DNA of 64,000 bases from M30B53 sp964600785. GTDB taxonomy: Bacteria; Planctomycetota; Planctomycetia; Pirellulales; UBA1268. The notes under the pieces were generated by a model that was given only the letters and a program-made list of their open reading frames with translations, did no database searches and was not told where the DNA came from. Shown piece by piece: positions 1-7,863 of this stretch. Numbering within the stretch: the stretch's first letter is position 1; every line of letters begins with the position of its first letter. Where the stretch lies: the NCBI GenBank assembly GCA_964600785.1, contig CAZRKH010000091.1, positions 1 to 64,000 of the forward strand, in the 5' to 3' direction. The position numbers were made by a program, and so were the translations under genes.

Positions 1-1151
1 CGGCCGCGGACGTCGGGCCGATCGACGAGCACATGGCGGTCGAACCGACCGGGGCGAAGGAGGGCGGGGTCGAGCGTTTCAGGACGGTTGGTGGCCGCCA
101 GCACGATCACGCCGGAGTTGCTGCCGAAGCCGTCCATCTCCACGAGCAGGGCGTTGAGCGTCTGCTCCCGTTCGTCGTGGCCGCCGACCACGCTCGAGCC
201 ACGGGTCTTGCCGAGGGCGTCGAGTTCGTCGATGAAGATGATGCAGGGGGCCTTGGCCTCGGCCTGCTGGAACATGTCGCGGACCCTCGCGGCACCCACG
301 CCCACGAACATCTCCACGAAGTCGCTGCCGGAAAGCCCGAAAAACGGCACGCCAGCCTCGCCGGCGATCGCCTTGGCCAGCAGCGTCTTGCCGGTGCCGG
401 GCGGGCCGACCAGCAGCACCCCCTTGGGAATGTGGCCGCCGAGGAGCTGGTATTTCTCCGGACTGCGGAGAAACTCGACAACCTCCCGCAGTTCTTCGAC
501 GGCCTCGTCGATCCCGGCCACGTCGTCGAACGTGATGCCCAAGTCTTCCTGGGCGTACATCTTGCCGCGGCTACGGCCGAAGGCCATCGGGCTGCCCGCT
601 CCGCCGATGCGGCGCAGCATCAGAAAGAAGAGCCCCACGAACAGCCCGGTGACCAGCAGCATCGGCAGCCAGTTCCGCCAGCCGCTGGGAGGATCCTCGT
701 AGCGGTAGGGCACGCGATGCTCGTCGAGCAGTCCGGAGAGTTGCCCCTCCGAATTTTCACTCGGGAGCTTGGCGGTGCGGAAACGACGGCGGGCCGTCGG
801 CTCCCCTTCATCGGCGGCCGCGGCCGGGGCCGGGGCGACACGCTCGACCATCACGGTGCCGGTGACTGCGTAGCCGCCGATCACGATGTTTTCGGGCCGG
901 CTCAGGCGGGTCACGAGTTTGCGGCCCTCGATCTCGTCGACAATCTCGATCCCCTCGCCGTCACCCTCGGGAACGCTTGCCCGAATCAGCCGCTCCAGAT
1001 CGCTGTAGGAGATATCCACCTCGCCCGATCCGGTCAGCAGGCTCATCACAAACAGCCCGGCGACACCCGCCGCAATCAGGTACCAGATCAGGTTGGCGTT
1101 GCCGCCTTTGCGATCAGCCGAACGTGTGGGGAGTTCGTTTTTCTTCGGCAT
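1..1151 (-). CDS. ftsH: ATP-dependent zinc metalloprotease FtsH, 3' end cut by the window
   Basis: Membrane-anchored AAA+ protease that extracts and degrades membrane and misfolded proteins. The visible 383 residues begin MPKKNELPTR and contain two membrane segments (about 21-39 and 160-178) flanking a periplasmic domain. The AAA+ core follows, with Walker A GPPGTGKT at 248-255, Walker B IIFIDELDA near 303-311, the pore motif FVGVGA and the second region of homology ATNRPETLDPALLRPGRFD. The zinc protease domain (HEXXH) lies beyond the left edge, so integrity cannot be judged. The periplasmic part has a charged Ala/Pro/Arg-rich insert around 104-126. It is divergent from dxr across a gap of about 490 bp. 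Identity is certain; only the C-terminal half is unseen. Confidence 0.97.
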   Translation of the reverse strand, partial: MPKKNELPTRSADRKGGNANLIWYLIAAGVAGLFVMSLLTGSGEVDISYSDLERLIRASVPEGDGEGIEIVDEIEGRKLVTRLSRPENIVIGGYAVTGTVMVERVAPAPAAAADEGEPTARRRFRTAKLPSENSEGQLSGLLDEHRVPYRYEDPPSGWRNWLPMLLVTGLFVGLFFLMLRRIGGAGSPMAFGRSRGKMYAQEDLGITFDDVAGIDEAVEELREVVEFLRSPEKYQLLGGHIPKGVLLVGPPGTGKTLLAKAIAGEAGVPFFGLSGSDFVEMFVGVGAARVRDMFQQAEAKAPCIIFIDELDALGKTRGSSVVGGHDEREQTLNALLVEMDGFGSNSGVIVLAATNRPETLDPALLRPGRFDRHVLVDRPDVRG

Positions 1152-1643
1152 CACGCGGTCTGCGGGCAGCGGGGGGGCAGGTGACGGGCCGGCTGAGAAA
1201 TCCCCGGCCGAAAATCAGAAATGAATGTCCACGCGACGGTGCCCTGGTGGGCCTGCGGCACCAAATCGTCCGACGACTTGGTGTATCGTAGGTTCCGGCC
1301 GGGACGCCGACAAACGCCAGCCGCAAAAGCGGCCCGGCCATGGTCTGTCCGCTCGTGTGGTCACGGCCACCTGGCTGTCGTACACTGCACCTCCGACGTC
1401 TTTCAAACCACTCCGTCGGCTGTGGTCCGTCGGCTGTGGCTGGTTGACTTTGGCCAGCCGCCTTGGGTTTGGTGGCTCGACTTTTGACTTGGCCCGATTT
1501 TTTTGACCAGATCTACGTATCGTTGCCGGGCCGTTGGTGTAAGCCTGCCGCCCCGCTTGTCGCCTGGGCACCGGTTCGTGAATCACGCTCTCGACATGCC
1601 GCCCGCCGCCCCGGCTATCACCACCGGCACCGAGCACTCCCGC
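1152..1643. other. Divergent intergenic region between ftsH and dxr
   Basis: About 490 bp with no convincing gene. It should hold the promoters for ftsH (leftward) and dxr-rseP (rightward), but no clear -35/-10 pair could be picked. A 13-bp direct repeat, ccgtcggctgtgg, occurs at 1412-1424 and 1427-1439, followed by ggttgactttggcc. A TTG at 1503 and an ATG at 1596 are in frame with dxr, so the 3' part may be coding if translation starts earlier than chosen. Confidence 0.4.
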
Positions 1644-2822
1644 ATGGCAGGCAGTCCCACCCGTCGCCGGCCCCTGGCGATTGCCGTGCTTGGAAGCACC
1701 GGAAGCATCGGTCGCAGCACCCTGGAAGTGATCGCCGCGTCGGGTGGCCGGATGCGGCCCCACCTGCTGGCGGCCTGTACGAGCACAAGGCGGCTGGTCG
1801 AGCAGGCCCGGGTAATGCGACCGGATTGGGTCGTGGTGGTCGATGAGGCCGCGGCGGAGGATGCGGTGCTCGCCGATCTGCCTGAGGGCACCCGCCTGGC
1901 GGTTGGCAGCGGGGCCTTGTGTGACCTCATCCGCGAGCCTGCGGTCGATCGGGTTGTCTCGGCTGTCGTGGGGGCGGCGGGTCTGGAGAGCACCTGGGCG
2001 GCGGTCGACGCGGGCAAGACCGTGGCTCTTGCCAACAAGGAGACCCTCGTGATGGCCGGGCCGCTGGTGATGCGGCTGGCGGCCGAGCGGTCCGCGTTGA
2101 TCGTGCCGGTTGACAGCGAGCACTCGGCAATCCTGCAGGCGATCCGTGCCGGCCGGCCGCGGGAGATTTCCCGGCTGATCCTCACCGCCAGCGGCGGACC
2201 GTTCCGCACGCTTCCTGCCGACCGCTTTGCCGCGGTGACTCCGGCGGAGGCTCTCCGTCACCCGACATGGTCGATGGGCCCGAAGATCACGATCGACTCT
2301 GCCACGATGATGAACAAGGCCCTGGAACTGATCGAGGCGCGATGGCTGTTCGACGTGCCGGCCGAGCGGATCGAGGTGGTGGTCCATCCGCAGTCGATCG
2401 TGCACTCGATGGTCGAGTTTGAGGACGGTGCGGTGGTGGCCCAGCTCGGCCCGCCGGACATGCGGCTGCCGATCCAGTACGCCCTCGATTATCCCGATCG
2501 CCACCCGGGCCCGGCGAGGCGGCTCGACTTCACTGAAAACATCTCGCTGGAGTTTGAGCCTCCCGACCAGGTGAGGTTTCCAGCGCTTGCGATGGGCCGC
2601 GAGGCAGCCGCCCGCGGGGGAACCGCAGGAGCGGTGCTCAACGCGGCCAACGAGGAGGCGGTGCGGCTGTTTCTCGAAGGAGAACTTCCCTTCACAGGAA
2701 TCACGGCAGCCTGCCGTCGGGCCCTCGATCGGCATGCCTTCGTGGCCGAGCCGACGCTCGAGGAACTGCGTGGGGTCGATGCCTGGGCCCGTAGCGAGGT
2801 GGCCGGGGGGGAGCGAGCATGA
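1644..2822 (+). CDS. dxr: 1-deoxy-D-xylulose 5-phosphate reductoisomerase (Dxr/IspC)
   Basis: Converts DXP to 2-C-methyl-D-erythritol 4-phosphate with NADPH, the committed step of the MEP isoprenoid pathway, in the cytoplasm. The N-terminal NADPH motif LGSTGSIGRSTLEV lies at about residues 16-29. Other family landmarks are NKETLVMAG, the metal-binding VDSEHSAI, LTASGGPFR, the flexible-loop segment HPTWSMGPKITIDSATMMNK, HPQSIVHSMVEF and a C-terminal NAANEEAV. From the chosen ATG the protein is 392 residues, normal for Dxr. In-frame starts at 1596 (ATG) and 1503 (TTG) would add a poorly conserved extension; no good Shine-Dalgarno separates them. The stop codon overlaps the rseP start (ATGA), implying coupled translation. 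Confidence 0.96.
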   Translation: MAGSPTRRRPLAIAVLGSTGSIGRSTLEVIAASGGRMRPHLLAACTSTRRLVEQARVMRPDWVVVVDEAAAEDAVLADLPEGTRLAVGSGALCDLIREPAVDRVVSAVVGAAGLESTWAAVDAGKTVALANKETLVMAGPLVMRLAAERSALIVPVDSEHSAILQAIRAGRPREISRLILTASGGPFRTLPADRFAAVTPAEALRHPTWSMGPKITIDSATMMNKALELIEARWLFDVPAERIEVVVHPQSIVHSMVEFEDGAVVAQLGPPDMRLPIQYALDYPDRHPGPARRLDFTENISLEFEPPDQVRFPALAMGREAAARGGTAGAVLNAANEEAVRLFLEGELPFTGITAACRRALDRHAFVAEPTLEELRGVDAWARSEVAGGERA

Positions 2823-4900
2823 ACGAGATGCCGGCGGCCTGCCTGGCCGCGACGACGTGGCTTGAGTGGATCATTCAGCCTTCGAGCTGGGTCGTGATCC
2901 TGCAGGTGGCCTTCGGACTGGGATTCGTGATCTTCGTTCACGAGCTGGGCCACTTCCTGGTGGCCAAGGCCTGTGGGGTGAAGTGCGAGAAGTTTTACAT
3001 CGGCTTTGATGTCGGCGGGCTGAAGCTGGCGAAGTTTCAGTGGGGGGAGACGGAGTATGGGATCGGAATCCTCCCGCTGGGCGGCTATGTAAAGATGCTC
3101 GGCCAGGACGACAATCCCGCCGCGGCGGGCAAGGAGGCGGCCCGGGCCCGGGCCCCGGGCGACCTGCCCGCCGAGCCGGTCGCCGGTGGCGGCCGCCTCG
3201 ACCCGCGGAGCTACCCGGCCCAGAGCGTGGGCGAGCGGATGGCGATCATTTCCGCCGGCGTGATCATGAACGTGATCTTCGCGGTGCTCATGGCCTCCCT
3301 GGCCTACCGCCTCGGGATCGATGAGCTGACCTGTGAGGTCTCGACGGTGCGGCCCGGCGGCGCTGCCTGGCGGGCCGGGCTGCGGACCGGTGACGAGATC
3401 GTCGCGATCGGCAGGGTCACCGACCCGATCTTCAGCGACCTGCAGCGGGGCGTGACCCTCGGCAGCAGCGACGAGGGGGTGGAGTTCACCATCCACCGCC
3501 CCGCCGACGACTCCACGTGGACGGCTCAGCTGAAGCCCGATACCGATCTGGGCATCCCCACGATCGGCGTCACCAGCCCGCTGTCGACCAGGCTGCCTGA
3601 GACGCTCGCCCGTGACGAGGCCGAAGAGGGTGAACTTCCCGCGATGCTGCGGGCCGAGCCGCCCTTCGAAGGCAACGAGCGGATCGTGGCGGTCGACGGG
3701 CAGCCGGTGGCCAGCTACGCCGAACTGATCGCGGCCCTCACCGGCCGGGAAGCCGAACCGGTGCGGCTGCTCGTCGAGCGGCCCCGGGACGATGTCGGCG
3801 GGCAAGCCGCCAAGCCCGCCGCGAATCGATCGGCCACCACCGAAATCCTGCTGCCGCCGCAGCGTTCCCGCTGGCTTGGTATGGCGATGACCGCCGGGCC
3901 GATCCGTGCGGTCCAGGCCAATTCACCGGCGCAGAAAGCGGGCCTCGAGGCGGGCGAGCGGATTCTCGCGATCGACGGAGCGCCGGTGGCTGACCCGCTC
4001 ACGCTCGAGGAGCGGCTTCGGGAGCGAACCGGGAAGGCGGTGCGTTTGGAGGTGGCGGCCGCCGATGGTACGCCGCGGCAGGTGGAGATCGTGCCGCGGA
4101 GGGTCACCTGGCTCGAGCCGCCGCGATGGCCCGACACGCCGGTCTCGCTGGCATCGCTGGGGCTGGCGATCGAGGTGGAGGCGGTGGTTTCACAGGTCGA
4201 CCCGACAGGGCCCGCCGCAGCCGCCGGCATCGCCGCCGGCGAGCGTGTCGTACGGGCCGGATTCATCGTCAACGGCGAGCAGCCCCGCGAGGGCCTCGAG
4301 ATCACTTCCAAGGCCGCCAACTGGCCGTATGTTGAGTCGCTCCTGCAGGTCGTCAGACCGGGTGCCGTGCTGCGGCTCTCGGTCGAGTCGGTCGACGGGG
4401 CCACCCGCGTGGTCGACCTCGATCCGGTGGCCGCGTCTGATCGCTATCTCGTGGACCGTGGGCTCGTCTTTGAACCGGTCTATCGCCGCGTGCGGGCCGA
4501 CTCGCTTGCCGCCGCCGTCGCCCGTGGCTTTCGACGCACGCTGGAGGAACTCGGCGGGGTCTACCGCTTCCTCGAGAAGATCACCAGCAACGAGATCAGC
4601 CCGCGGCTGCTCGGCGGCCCGATTGCAATCGCCCAACAGGCCGGTCGCTCGGCGGAGGAGGGTTTCGGCCGGTTTCTCCTGTTTCTCACGCTGCTCAGTG
4701 CCAATCTGGCGGTCGTGAATTTTCTTCCCATCCCCGTTCTCGACGGCGGGCATATGGTGTTTTTGCTGTATGAGCTGGTCACCGGAAAGCCGCCGAGCGA
4801 GCGGGTTGTCGTGGGGCTGAGCTATCTGGGGCTCATACTGCTTTTGAGTCTGATGGCGTTCGTGTTCGGCCTCGACCTCGGCCTGATTCCGAGGCGATAG
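2819..4900 (+). CDS. rseP: RseP-type site-2 metalloprotease with expanded PDZ region
   Basis: Intramembrane zinc protease of the RseP/S2P family, which cleaves anti-sigma factors and leftover signal peptides in the inner membrane. The active site HELGH is at residues 41-45 in the first membrane helix, and the third metal ligand sits in the LDG motif (PVLDGGH, about 641-645). The usual membrane segment AIISAGVIMNVIFAVLM precedes the periplasmic domains. At 693 residues it is far longer than the roughly 450 of E. coli RseP. The middle holds at least three PDZ-like units, recognisable by AAWRAGLRTGDEIVAI, AQKAGLEAGERILAI and AAAAGIAAGERVVRA, plus a fourth GNERIVAVDGQPV segment. It is translationally coupled to dxr, a pairing also common in proteobacteria. 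Confidence 0.93.
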   Translation: MNEMPAACLAATTWLEWIIQPSSWVVILQVAFGLGFVIFVHELGHFLVAKACGVKCEKFYIGFDVGGLKLAKFQWGETEYGIGILPLGGYVKMLGQDDNPAAAGKEAARARAPGDLPAEPVAGGGRLDPRSYPAQSVGERMAIISAGVIMNVIFAVLMASLAYRLGIDELTCEVSTVRPGGAAWRAGLRTGDEIVAIGRVTDPIFSDLQRGVTLGSSDEGVEFTIHRPADDSTWTAQLKPDTDLGIPTIGVTSPLSTRLPETLARDEAEEGELPAMLRAEPPFEGNERIVAVDGQPVASYAELIAALTGREAEPVRLLVERPRDDVGGQAAKPAANRSATTEILLPPQRSRWLGMAMTAGPIRAVQANSPAQKAGLEAGERILAIDGAPVADPLTLEERLRERTGKAVRLEVAAADGTPRQVEIVPRRVTWLEPPRWPDTPVSLASLGLAIEVEAVVSQVDPTGPAAAAGIAAGERVVRAGFIVNGEQPREGLEITSKAANWPYVESLLQVVRPGAVLRLSVESVDGATRVVDLDPVAASDRYLVDRGLVFEPVYRRVRADSLAAAVARGFRRTLEELGGVYRFLEKITSNEISPRLLGGPIAIAQQAGRSAEEGFGRFLLFLTLLSANLAVVNFLPIPVLDGGHMVFLLYELVTGKPPSERVVVGLSYLGLILLLSLMAFVFGLDLGLIPRR

Positions 4901-4967
4901 CGGCTACGGGCCGGTGCGACGCTCCTGCTCGTGACGGCCCTCTATGTGCCAGCCCTCGGCGGTCTCC

Positions 4968-5660
4968 ATGGCCACTGCAGTTGAAGCAGAGCCGATCCGG
5001 TTTCCTGCGGGTGTTCGCCTGGTCGCCTTTGACGTGGTCGGCACGCTGCTGGTGCCGACGCCAAGCGTGGCCGAGGCCTACCGTCGTGTGGCGGCCCGCC
5101 ACGGCATCGAGCGGAGCTGCGAGCTGCTGCGGAAACGGTTTCGCGAGGCCTGGCGCGAGCAGGAGCGGATCGACGCGGAGTCGTCACCCGCCTTTGCCAC
5201 CAGCCGCGACCGCGAGCGAGAGCGGTGGCGGCGGATCGTGGTCGAGGTCTTTGAGCATGCTCCCGAGGCGGAGCGAATCTTCAAGGAACTCTGGGATCAC
5301 TTCGGCTCGCCGGCTGCCTGGTCGGCGAGCCCGCACGGCGGGAGACTTTTGGCGGCGGCGGATGCCGCCGGCCTCGAGATCGTGCTGGCGAGCAACTTCG
5401 ACGAGCGGCTGCTGGAGATCGCCCCGGCGATCCCGCTGCTGGCGAGGGCCGAGAGGGTCTTCGCCTCGTCCGAGATCGGATGGCGAAAGCCCTCGCCGGC
5501 GTTTTTTCGCTTCATTGAGCGGGCCACCGGGCGGCAGCCGGGAGAGATCCTGATGGTCGGCGACGATGCCCAGCTTGATGCCGCCGCGGCCCGCCGGGCC
5601 GGCTGGCAGGCGATGCTCCTGCAGCCGTCCGATGAAGGCCTGCCGCGGGCTTCGACCTGA
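4968..5660 (+). CDS. HAD-superfamily hydrolase-like protein lacking the second motif-I Asp
   Basis: Cytoplasmic HAD-fold protein of about 230 residues, subfamily IA by its helical cap. Motif I reads AFDVVGTLL with the nucleophile Asp at residue 22, but the usual general acid/base Asp two residues on is Val. Motif II is LASNFD, motif III is the Lys of GWRKPSP, and motif IV is MVGDDAQLDAAAARRAG. Phosphatases of this family need DxD; haloacid dehalogenases and some others do not, so ordinary phosphatase activity is doubtful. The start at 4968 (MATAVEAE) was chosen over an ATG 24 bp upstream because it gives a normal lead into motif I. It follows rseP by about 70 bp on the same strand. Confidence 0.85.
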   Translation: MATAVEAEPIRFPAGVRLVAFDVVGTLLVPTPSVAEAYRRVAARHGIERSCELLRKRFREAWREQERIDAESSPAFATSRDRERERWRRIVVEVFEHAPEAERIFKELWDHFGSPAAWSASPHGGRLLAAADAAGLEIVLASNFDERLLEIAPAIPLLARAERVFASSEIGWRKPSPAFFRFIERATGRQPGEILMVGDDAQLDAAAARRAGWQAMLLQPSDEGLPRAST

Positions 5661-5662
5661 GG

Positions 5663-6784
5663 TCACTTCGCGGGCCAGGCTTCGAAGGCGGGCCTCATGT
5701 CGAGCACCGTCTGGGTGCTCACCGTGGAAAACCGCTGCAGGCCGGCGGCGGGATCGACATCGTCGAGATCAACGAAGCGGATCGCCTGGTCGCCGCGTGT
5801 GCGGTAGTAGAGCCGTCTGGCCGCCGGGTCGCGCATCAGCGTGAGCTGCGTCGAGTCGGTCTCCGTGGTGTCGCCATGGGCCGACCGCACCGCCCCAAGC
5901 GGGATGTCGAACTGGTTGAGCAGGTGGAAGCCCGAGAGCACCCCGCCGATGCCGTCCTCGGCAGGCTCCGCGGTGACACAATAAAAACTGGCCCGCACGA
6001 ACCTCGAGGGCGAGCTGAAATCACCCGGCAATCCCAGCAGACTACCGCCGAGTCCGAGGGCCTCGAGGGTGAGCCCTTCAAGCTCCACCTTCGGCACATC
6101 GAGCGGCTCGAGCGAAAGGTAGTTGCGAAGGTTCGTGAGATGCCAGTCGAAAGTCGGCGAGTTGGTGAAGCTGCCCAGGGGGTTGTCGTGGAGCACGAGC
6201 CGTCCGCCGACCGGCTCGATCACCAGACACCTGCCGGCGGCGTCGTACACCACCCAGTGAAAGGGCTGTGGCTCCGCCGGCCATCCCGGCACGATCGTGG
6301 GCGCCACCACCACGGTATCGGCCTCGATCGCCGCCCGCAGTTCGGCGACGTCGGCGAAGTTCGTGAGAATCCAATTTGAAAAGTCGACCGGCGAGAGTGA
6401 GCGAGCTCGGTTTTCCTCGGTGGTCTCTGCATAACTGGCGAAGGTCGGGAAGTAGAAGGCGGCCGCGGCCAGGCCCTGATCGTTGAGGCCGTCCATGATT
6501 CCCGGGTTGCCGAAGCAGACCAGCCCAATGGCCGCATGCTTCGCCTCCCAGGCCAGCCCTTCTCCCAGCGGCGTCGTGCCGGTGAAGGACTGGCCGGCCG
6601 GGACGTACGCGATATCCATTTCGATCGGGATGCCGAACTCGACGGTGCGGCCGTGTACGAATGAGCCGTCGCTGTTTTTCAGGCGGATGCCGGTGCAGGC
6701 CTCGGCCGATGGCTGGGAGGCCGCGGCGAGCACGGCCGCGGCAACGACAAGGGTATGGTGCACGCGAAAGTCCGTGGGGGTCAT
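5663..6784 (-). CDS. Exported linear amide C-N hydrolase (choloylglycine hydrolase family)
   Basis: Ntn-hydrolase of the choloylglycine hydrolase / penicillin V acylase family, cleaving linear amide bonds; substrate unknown. The precursor is 373 residues. A signal peptide ends SAEA just before Cys30, which starts CTGIRLKNSDG and would become the catalytic N-terminal Cys after cleavage, as expected for this family. Further landmarks are the GRTVEFG segment, a GLNDQGLA turn typical of the family and an FTNSPTFDWHLTNLRNYL block. The start at 6784 was chosen because longer versions add sequence that does not look coding. It converges with the HAD gene, two bases separating the stops. Nothing nearby points to bile salts; an N-acyl amide or signal-molecule substrate is possible. 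Confidence 0.9.
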   Translation of the reverse strand: MTPTDFRVHHTLVVAAAVLAAASQPSAEACTGIRLKNSDGSFVHGRTVEFGIPIEMDIAYVPAGQSFTGTTPLGEGLAWEAKHAAIGLVCFGNPGIMDGLNDQGLAAAAFYFPTFASYAETTEENRARSLSPVDFSNWILTNFADVAELRAAIEADTVVVAPTIVPGWPAEPQPFHWVVYDAAGRCLVIEPVGGRLVLHDNPLGSFTNSPTFDWHLTNLRNYLSLEPLDVPKVELEGLTLEALGLGGSLLGLPGDFSSPSRFVRASFYCVTAEPAEDGIGGVLSGFHLLNQFDIPLGAVRSAHGDTTETDSTQLTLMRDPAARRLYYRTRGDQAIRFVDLDDVDPAAGLQRFSTVSTQTVLDMRPAFEAWPAK

Positions 6785-6974
6785 GGGAAGGCTCCGTCGG
6801 GTCGCAGGGGGGGCGGCGGGTTGTATGGTATAACACGCCCGCTGAGAAGCCACCGCGTGGCCCGCATGGCTGTCGGAGCGGGCCGGATCAGCCAGCGGTT
6901 GACCCGGCTCTCGCAGGGAACTACACCACCCAACAAGGGTAAGAGCTCCATGTCTTGCCTGACGCAACACCCCG

Positions 6975-7856
6975 GTGGCCCGGCCCATGATGGCAACCCT
7001 CGGCCTGAAGGCCTATGACGAGCTGCGACGGATGCTGATGCACGGCCAGCTCGAGCCGGGCATGCAACTGGTCAACCGCAAGTTGGCCGACGCGATCGGG
7101 ATGAGCATGACGCCGGTCCGCGAAGCGGTCACCCGGCTGGCGAGCGAAGGGCTTGTCGAGCATGTGCCCGGGGCGGGAGCCTTCGTGCGACGGATGACCC
7201 GGCAGGATCTGGCCCAGCTCTACGATGTTCGTGAGGCCCTCGAGCCGGTCGCCGCGGCCCAGGCGGCCCTCTACGCGACGCCCCTGGAGATCGACGAACT
7301 CCGCGGCCTTGCCGGCCGATCCTTCGCCATCATCCGCCAGATCGCCGCTGCAAAAGAGAAGCATGCCGATCAGGCGATGATGGACGACTGGCTTGCCGAC
7401 GAGCAGCGGTTCCACGAGGTCGTCTTCGAAGCGGCCCGCAACCGCTGGCTCTCCAAGATCGCCGCCGACATGAAGCTGATGGCCTTCGGCTTCTCGCCGC
7501 AGCGACGGATCCCGAGTTTTCTCACACTGCCCGCGGCGGTGACCACCTGGCGGAGCCACAGGCGACTGATCCGGGCGATCGCCGCCCGCGATGGCGACTC
7601 GGCTGCGGAGATCGTGCGGCAGCACGTGCAGACCGGTCGCCGTGAGGTCTTCGGCTACCTCGAGGCAAACGACGCCGATCCGGCGATGTGCGGGTCGAGC
7701 AATGTTGATGCCGAGCTGCGGCCCTCACGTCGTGGCCGCAAGCCCTCGGCAAAGCGGTTGGCCCGCTCGCCGCGAAAGCCGGCAGCGGCATCTGGAGGGA
7801 AGGCCCCCAAGGCCAAGCCGGCCCGCCGCAAGCGAGTCGCGAGCCGTCGGGGCTGA
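6975..7856 (+). CDS. GntR-family transcriptional regulator with FCD domain and basic tail
   Basis: DNA-binding regulator. The N-terminal winged helix-turn-helix (about residues 8-75) contains the GntR signature LADAIGMSMTPVREAVTRLASEGLVE, and an FCD-type helical effector domain (about 80-230) follows, with QDLAQLYDVREALEP and a late HRRLIRAI. The last 45 or so residues are an unusual Lys/Arg/Ala/Pro-rich tail (RRGRKPSAKR to RRKRVASRRG) resembling histone-H1-like or nucleoid-binding tails. Start is uncertain: GTG at 6975 or one of the adjacent ATGs at 6987 and 6990. It is divergent from the amide hydrolase and convergent with the esterase, either of which it might control; the effector is unknown. 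Confidence 0.9.
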   Translation: MARPMMATLGLKAYDELRRMLMHGQLEPGMQLVNRKLADAIGMSMTPVREAVTRLASEGLVEHVPGAGAFVRRMTRQDLAQLYDVREALEPVAAAQAALYATPLEIDELRGLAGRSFAIIRQIAAAKEKHADQAMMDDWLADEQRFHEVVFEAARNRWLSKIAADMKLMAFGFSPQRRIPSFLTLPAAVTTWRSHRRLIRAIAARDGDSAAEIVRQHVQTGRREVFGYLEANDADPAMCGSSNVDAELRPSRRGRKPSAKRLARSPRKPAAASGGKAPKAKPARRKRVASRRG

Positions 7857-7863
7857 TGCGGAA

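Noticed and set aside
1503..1643. Longer N-terminus for Dxr from a TTG
   Set aside because: The extra residues are not Dxr-like and the usual enzyme begins within about 20 residues of the GSTGSIG motif.
1215..2735. A 506-residue minus-strand frame opposite dxr
   Set aside because: It is rich in Arg/His/Gly with no motif, and dxr on the plus strand is unmistakable. Other long antisense frames in this GC-rich window were dropped for the same reason.
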